In this document: piece by piece, positions 53,429 through 55,240 of the stretch
Position numbering within the stretch: the first letter of the stretch is position 1
How the letters are laid out: each line of letters begins with the position of its first letter
Source of the DNA: an uncultured Alteromonadaceae bacterium
GTDB taxonomy: Bacteria; Pseudomonadota; Gammaproteobacteria; Enterobacterales; Alteromonadaceae
Reading direction: 5' to 3'
Assembly: GCA_950073835.1 (NCBI GenBank)
Contig: CATMRP010000011.1
Location: forward strand, 1-55,240
Length of the DNA: 55,240 bases
Program-made: the position numbers and the translations under genes
The notes under the pieces: model-generated
The model's database searches: none
What the model was told of the DNA's origin: nothing
Seen by the model: only the letters and a program-made list of their open reading frames with translations

Positions 53429-53661
53429 CAACAAAATTACGGAAAAATGACTGCTTGCCTGATTTACGATCAATTCAGCCTTGGTTGCACTTTATGTCAC
53501 CGCGTGCTGCCGGAAAATTCATCAGAAATCAAACTAACACAGGAAATTAAGGCATTGAACCGCTGATATTTCACTGTCACGCGATAGCTGGCTTTTGTAG
53601 TGCTGCTTTGACTGGTAGAATGCAGCCAATTTTTTCATTCATTAATAGATAGAGAAACATA

Positions 53662-55071
53662 ATGTCTGTCGTTACGCGATTTGCTCCCAGCCCTACAGGC
53701 TATCTTCACGTTGGTGGTGCTCGTACTGCACTATATTCCTGGTTATATGCAAAAGCCAAAGGTGGCGAATTTGTTCTTCGTATAGAAGATACCGATCTGG
53801 AACGTTCAACGGATGAAGCCAAGCAAGCCATTCTTGATGGTATGCAATGGCTGGGTCTGACCTGGGATAAAGGTCCTTATTATCAGACACAACGTTTTGA
53901 CCGTTATAAAGAACTGATTCAGCAAATGCTGGATGAAGGTAAAGCGTATAAGTGCTTCATGAGTTCAGAAGAACTGGACGCTATTCGTGAAAAGCAAAAA
54001 GAGAACGGTGAAAAGCCTCGCTATCCCGGTACCTGGCGTGACCGCACTGATCACCCTGAAGGTCAGCCATTTGTTATCCGTTTTAAAAACCCGCTGGAAG
54101 GTACGGTTGTTATTAATGACCACATCCGCGGCAAAATTGAAATCAGCAATAGTGAGCTGGACGATCTGATCATTCAGCGTTCTGACGGTTCGCCTACGTA
54201 TAACTTCTGTGTTGTTGTTGATGACTGGGATATGGGCATTACCCACGTTGTTCGCGGTGAAGACCATATTAATAATACACCACGCCAAATTAATATTCTG
54301 GAAGCACTGAGTGCGCCGGTACCTGAATATGCGCATGTGTCGATGATTTTAGGCGACGACGGTAAAAAGCTGTCTAAGCGTCATGGCGCTGTGAGTGTGA
54401 TGCAGTACCGCGATGATGGTTACCTTCCGCAGGCCGTATTGAACTATCTGGTGCGCTTGGGATGGTCTCATGGTGATCAGGAAATCTTCTCACTGGAAGA
54501 AATGATTGAATTCTTCGATCTTGATGCCATTGGTCAATCGGCTTCTGCTTTTAATACAGAAAAGCTGGTATGGCTGAATCAGCACTATATGAAGACATTG
54601 CCGGCCAGTGAGGTTGCTTCACGTCTTAAATGGCACTTTGATGAAATGAATATTGATTTAGCAACCGGACCTGCGCTGGAGTCGGTTATCGCTATTCAGG
54701 CAGACCGGGTGAAAACGCTGAAAGAGCTTGCAGAAATCAGTATCTACTTCTATCAGGACTTCGAAGACTTTGATGCCAATGCGGCGAAGAAGCATCTTCG
54801 TCCGGTTGCAAAAGAGCCATTAGAAGTGGTGAAAGAGAAATTGCTGGCCGTAGAAGACTGGAATCCTGAAAATATCAGTGCAGCCATTAATGATGCAGCG
54901 GAATCTCTGGGTGTAGGTATGGGTAAAGTAGGTATGCCTTTACGTGTTGCAGCAACCGGAAGTGGCAACTCTCCATCGCTGGATGTGACGTTGAATTTGC
55001 TCTCAAAAGTCAAAATTGAAGAGAGAATAAACAAAGCGCTTACTTTTATAGCAAACAGAGAAAATTCCTAA
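53662..55071 (+). CDS. gltX: glutamyl-tRNA synthetase
   Basis: GltX charges tRNA-Glu with glutamate. It is a class I synthetase: the HIGH-type motif is [14 protein letters not shown] near residue 9 and the KMSKS-type motif is KKLSKRHG near 235. The C-terminal anticodon-binding helical domain covers about 320-469. The 469-residue length is standard. AGAGAAACATA precedes the ATG. The 300 nt between this gene and tRNA-Val hold the tRNA promoter and presumably its own promoter, and show no other gene. Confidence 0.97.
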   Translation: MSVVTRFAPSPTGYLHVGGARTALYSWLYAKAKGGEFVLRIEDTDLERSTDEAKQAILDGMQWLGLTWDKGPYYQTQRFDRYKELIQQMLDEGKAYKCFMSSEELDAIREKQKENGEKPRYPGTWRDRTDHPEGQPFVIRFKNPLEGTVVINDHIRGKIEISNSELDDLIIQRSDGSPTYNFCVVVDDWDMGITHVVRGEDHINNTPRQINILEALSAPVPEYAHVSMILGDDGKKLSKRHGAVSVMQYRDDGYLPQAVLNYLVRLGWSHGDQEIFSLEEMIEFFDLDAIGQSASAFNTEKLVWLNQHYMKTLPASEVASRLKWHFDEMNIDLATGPALESVIAIQADRVKTLKELAEISIYFYQDFEDFDANAAKKHLRPVAKEPLEVVKEKLLAVEDWNPENISAAINDAAESLGVGMGKVGMPLRVAATGSGNSPSLDVTLNLLSKVKIEERINKALTFIANRENS

Positions 55072-55080
55072 AAAAAACCG

Positions 55081-55109
55081 TTGACAGGGCAGTGGGGTAT
55101 GCCTAGAAT
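55081..55109 (+). promoter_or_regulatory. sigma-70 promoter of tRNA-Ala
   Basis: TTGACA (55081-55086) and TAGAAT (55104-55109) are separated by an ideal 17 nt, followed by a GC-rich discriminator (GCGCCCCGC). It begins 9 nt past the gltX stop. Confidence 0.85.
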
Positions 55110-55163
55110 GCGCCCCGCTGTCACGGAACAGTCACACGAAAACACGGTGACCATTCCAAGTAC

Positions 55164-55239
55164 GGGGCCATAGCTCAGCTGGGAGAGCGCCTGCATGGCA
55201 TGCAGGAGGTCGGCGGTTCGATCCCGCCTGGCTCCACCA
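55164..55239 (+). tRNA. tRNA-Ala (GGC)
   Basis: This is a 76-nt cloverleaf with encoded CCA. The acceptor stem starts GGGGCCA and ends TGGCTCC, giving a G-U pair. The anticodon loop ATGGCAT (stem CCTGC/GCAGG) gives anticodon GGC. The T-arm has GGTTCGATCC. The window ends one base later. Confidence 0.97.
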
Positions 55240-55240
55240 A

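Overview
The window looks like a chromosomal segment of a marine-type gammaproteobacterium, most likely of the Alteromonadales. This rests on the divergent bioA/bioBFCD locus, class II DAHP synthase, glutamyl-tRNA synthetase flanked by tRNA genes, an ArgP/LysE pair and a receiver-TPR protein. The taxon is inferred from gene content; no ribosomal RNA is present to confirm it.

Region 1 (1-18747) is mostly core genome. It opens with a RimK-type ATP-grasp ligase overlapping a GNAT/C39-like peptidase fusion. Next come two small hypothetical genes, biotin synthesis (bioA facing bioBFCD across a BirA-like operator), pepE, a low-molecular-weight tyrosine phosphatase leading into btuCD, DAHP synthase, an Atm1-type ABC exporter with two small downstream genes, moaA, an acetyltransferase, and a receiver-TPR protein whose usual phospho-acceptor aspartate appears to be serine.

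Region 2 (about 19037-48729) is a roughly 30 kb aromatic catabolism island. As read here it encodes every step from an aromatic alcohol to central metabolism: a GMC alcohol oxidoreductase with a Tat-type small subunit and an aldehyde dehydrogenase (aromatic alcohol to acid, inferred), benABCD (benzoate to catechol), catABC (catechol to oxoadipate enol-lactone), and pcaD, catIJ-type and pcaF (to succinyl-CoA and acetyl-CoA). It also carries at least five uptake candidates: BenK, BenE, a five-gene branched-chain-type ABC transporter, a DcaP-like porin and a phenol-degradation-type outer-membrane protein. Five regulators from four families are interspersed: two IclR, one CatM/BenM-like LysR, one XylS/BenR-like AraC and one AcoR-like sigma-54 activator. 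No protocatechuate genes (pcaGHBC) are present, so only the catechol branch is served.

Reading the intergenic DNA suggests how these regulators share the island. A 42-bp element with the CatM/BenM motif ATAC-N7-GTAT occurs both at catM/catB and upstream of the porin (34 of 42 positions identical). Two XylS/BenR-type boxes (TGCA-N6-GGATA) lie upstream of the ABC transporter operon. The palindrome GTCTCA-N3-TGAGAC lies upstream of two sigma-54 (-24/-12) promoters, one for the alcohol/aldehyde dehydrogenase operon and one for the outer-membrane protein, and these flank the AcoR-like activator gene. A long inverted repeat lies between the pca operon and its divergent IclR gene.

Region 3 (48902-55240) returns to ordinary genome. 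It holds a stretch of about 650 bp without a convincing gene, a LysE/ArgO exporter, an argP gene broken by a one-base frameshift, a LysR/EamA divergent pair, tRNA-Val(UAC), gltX and tRNA-Ala(GGC).
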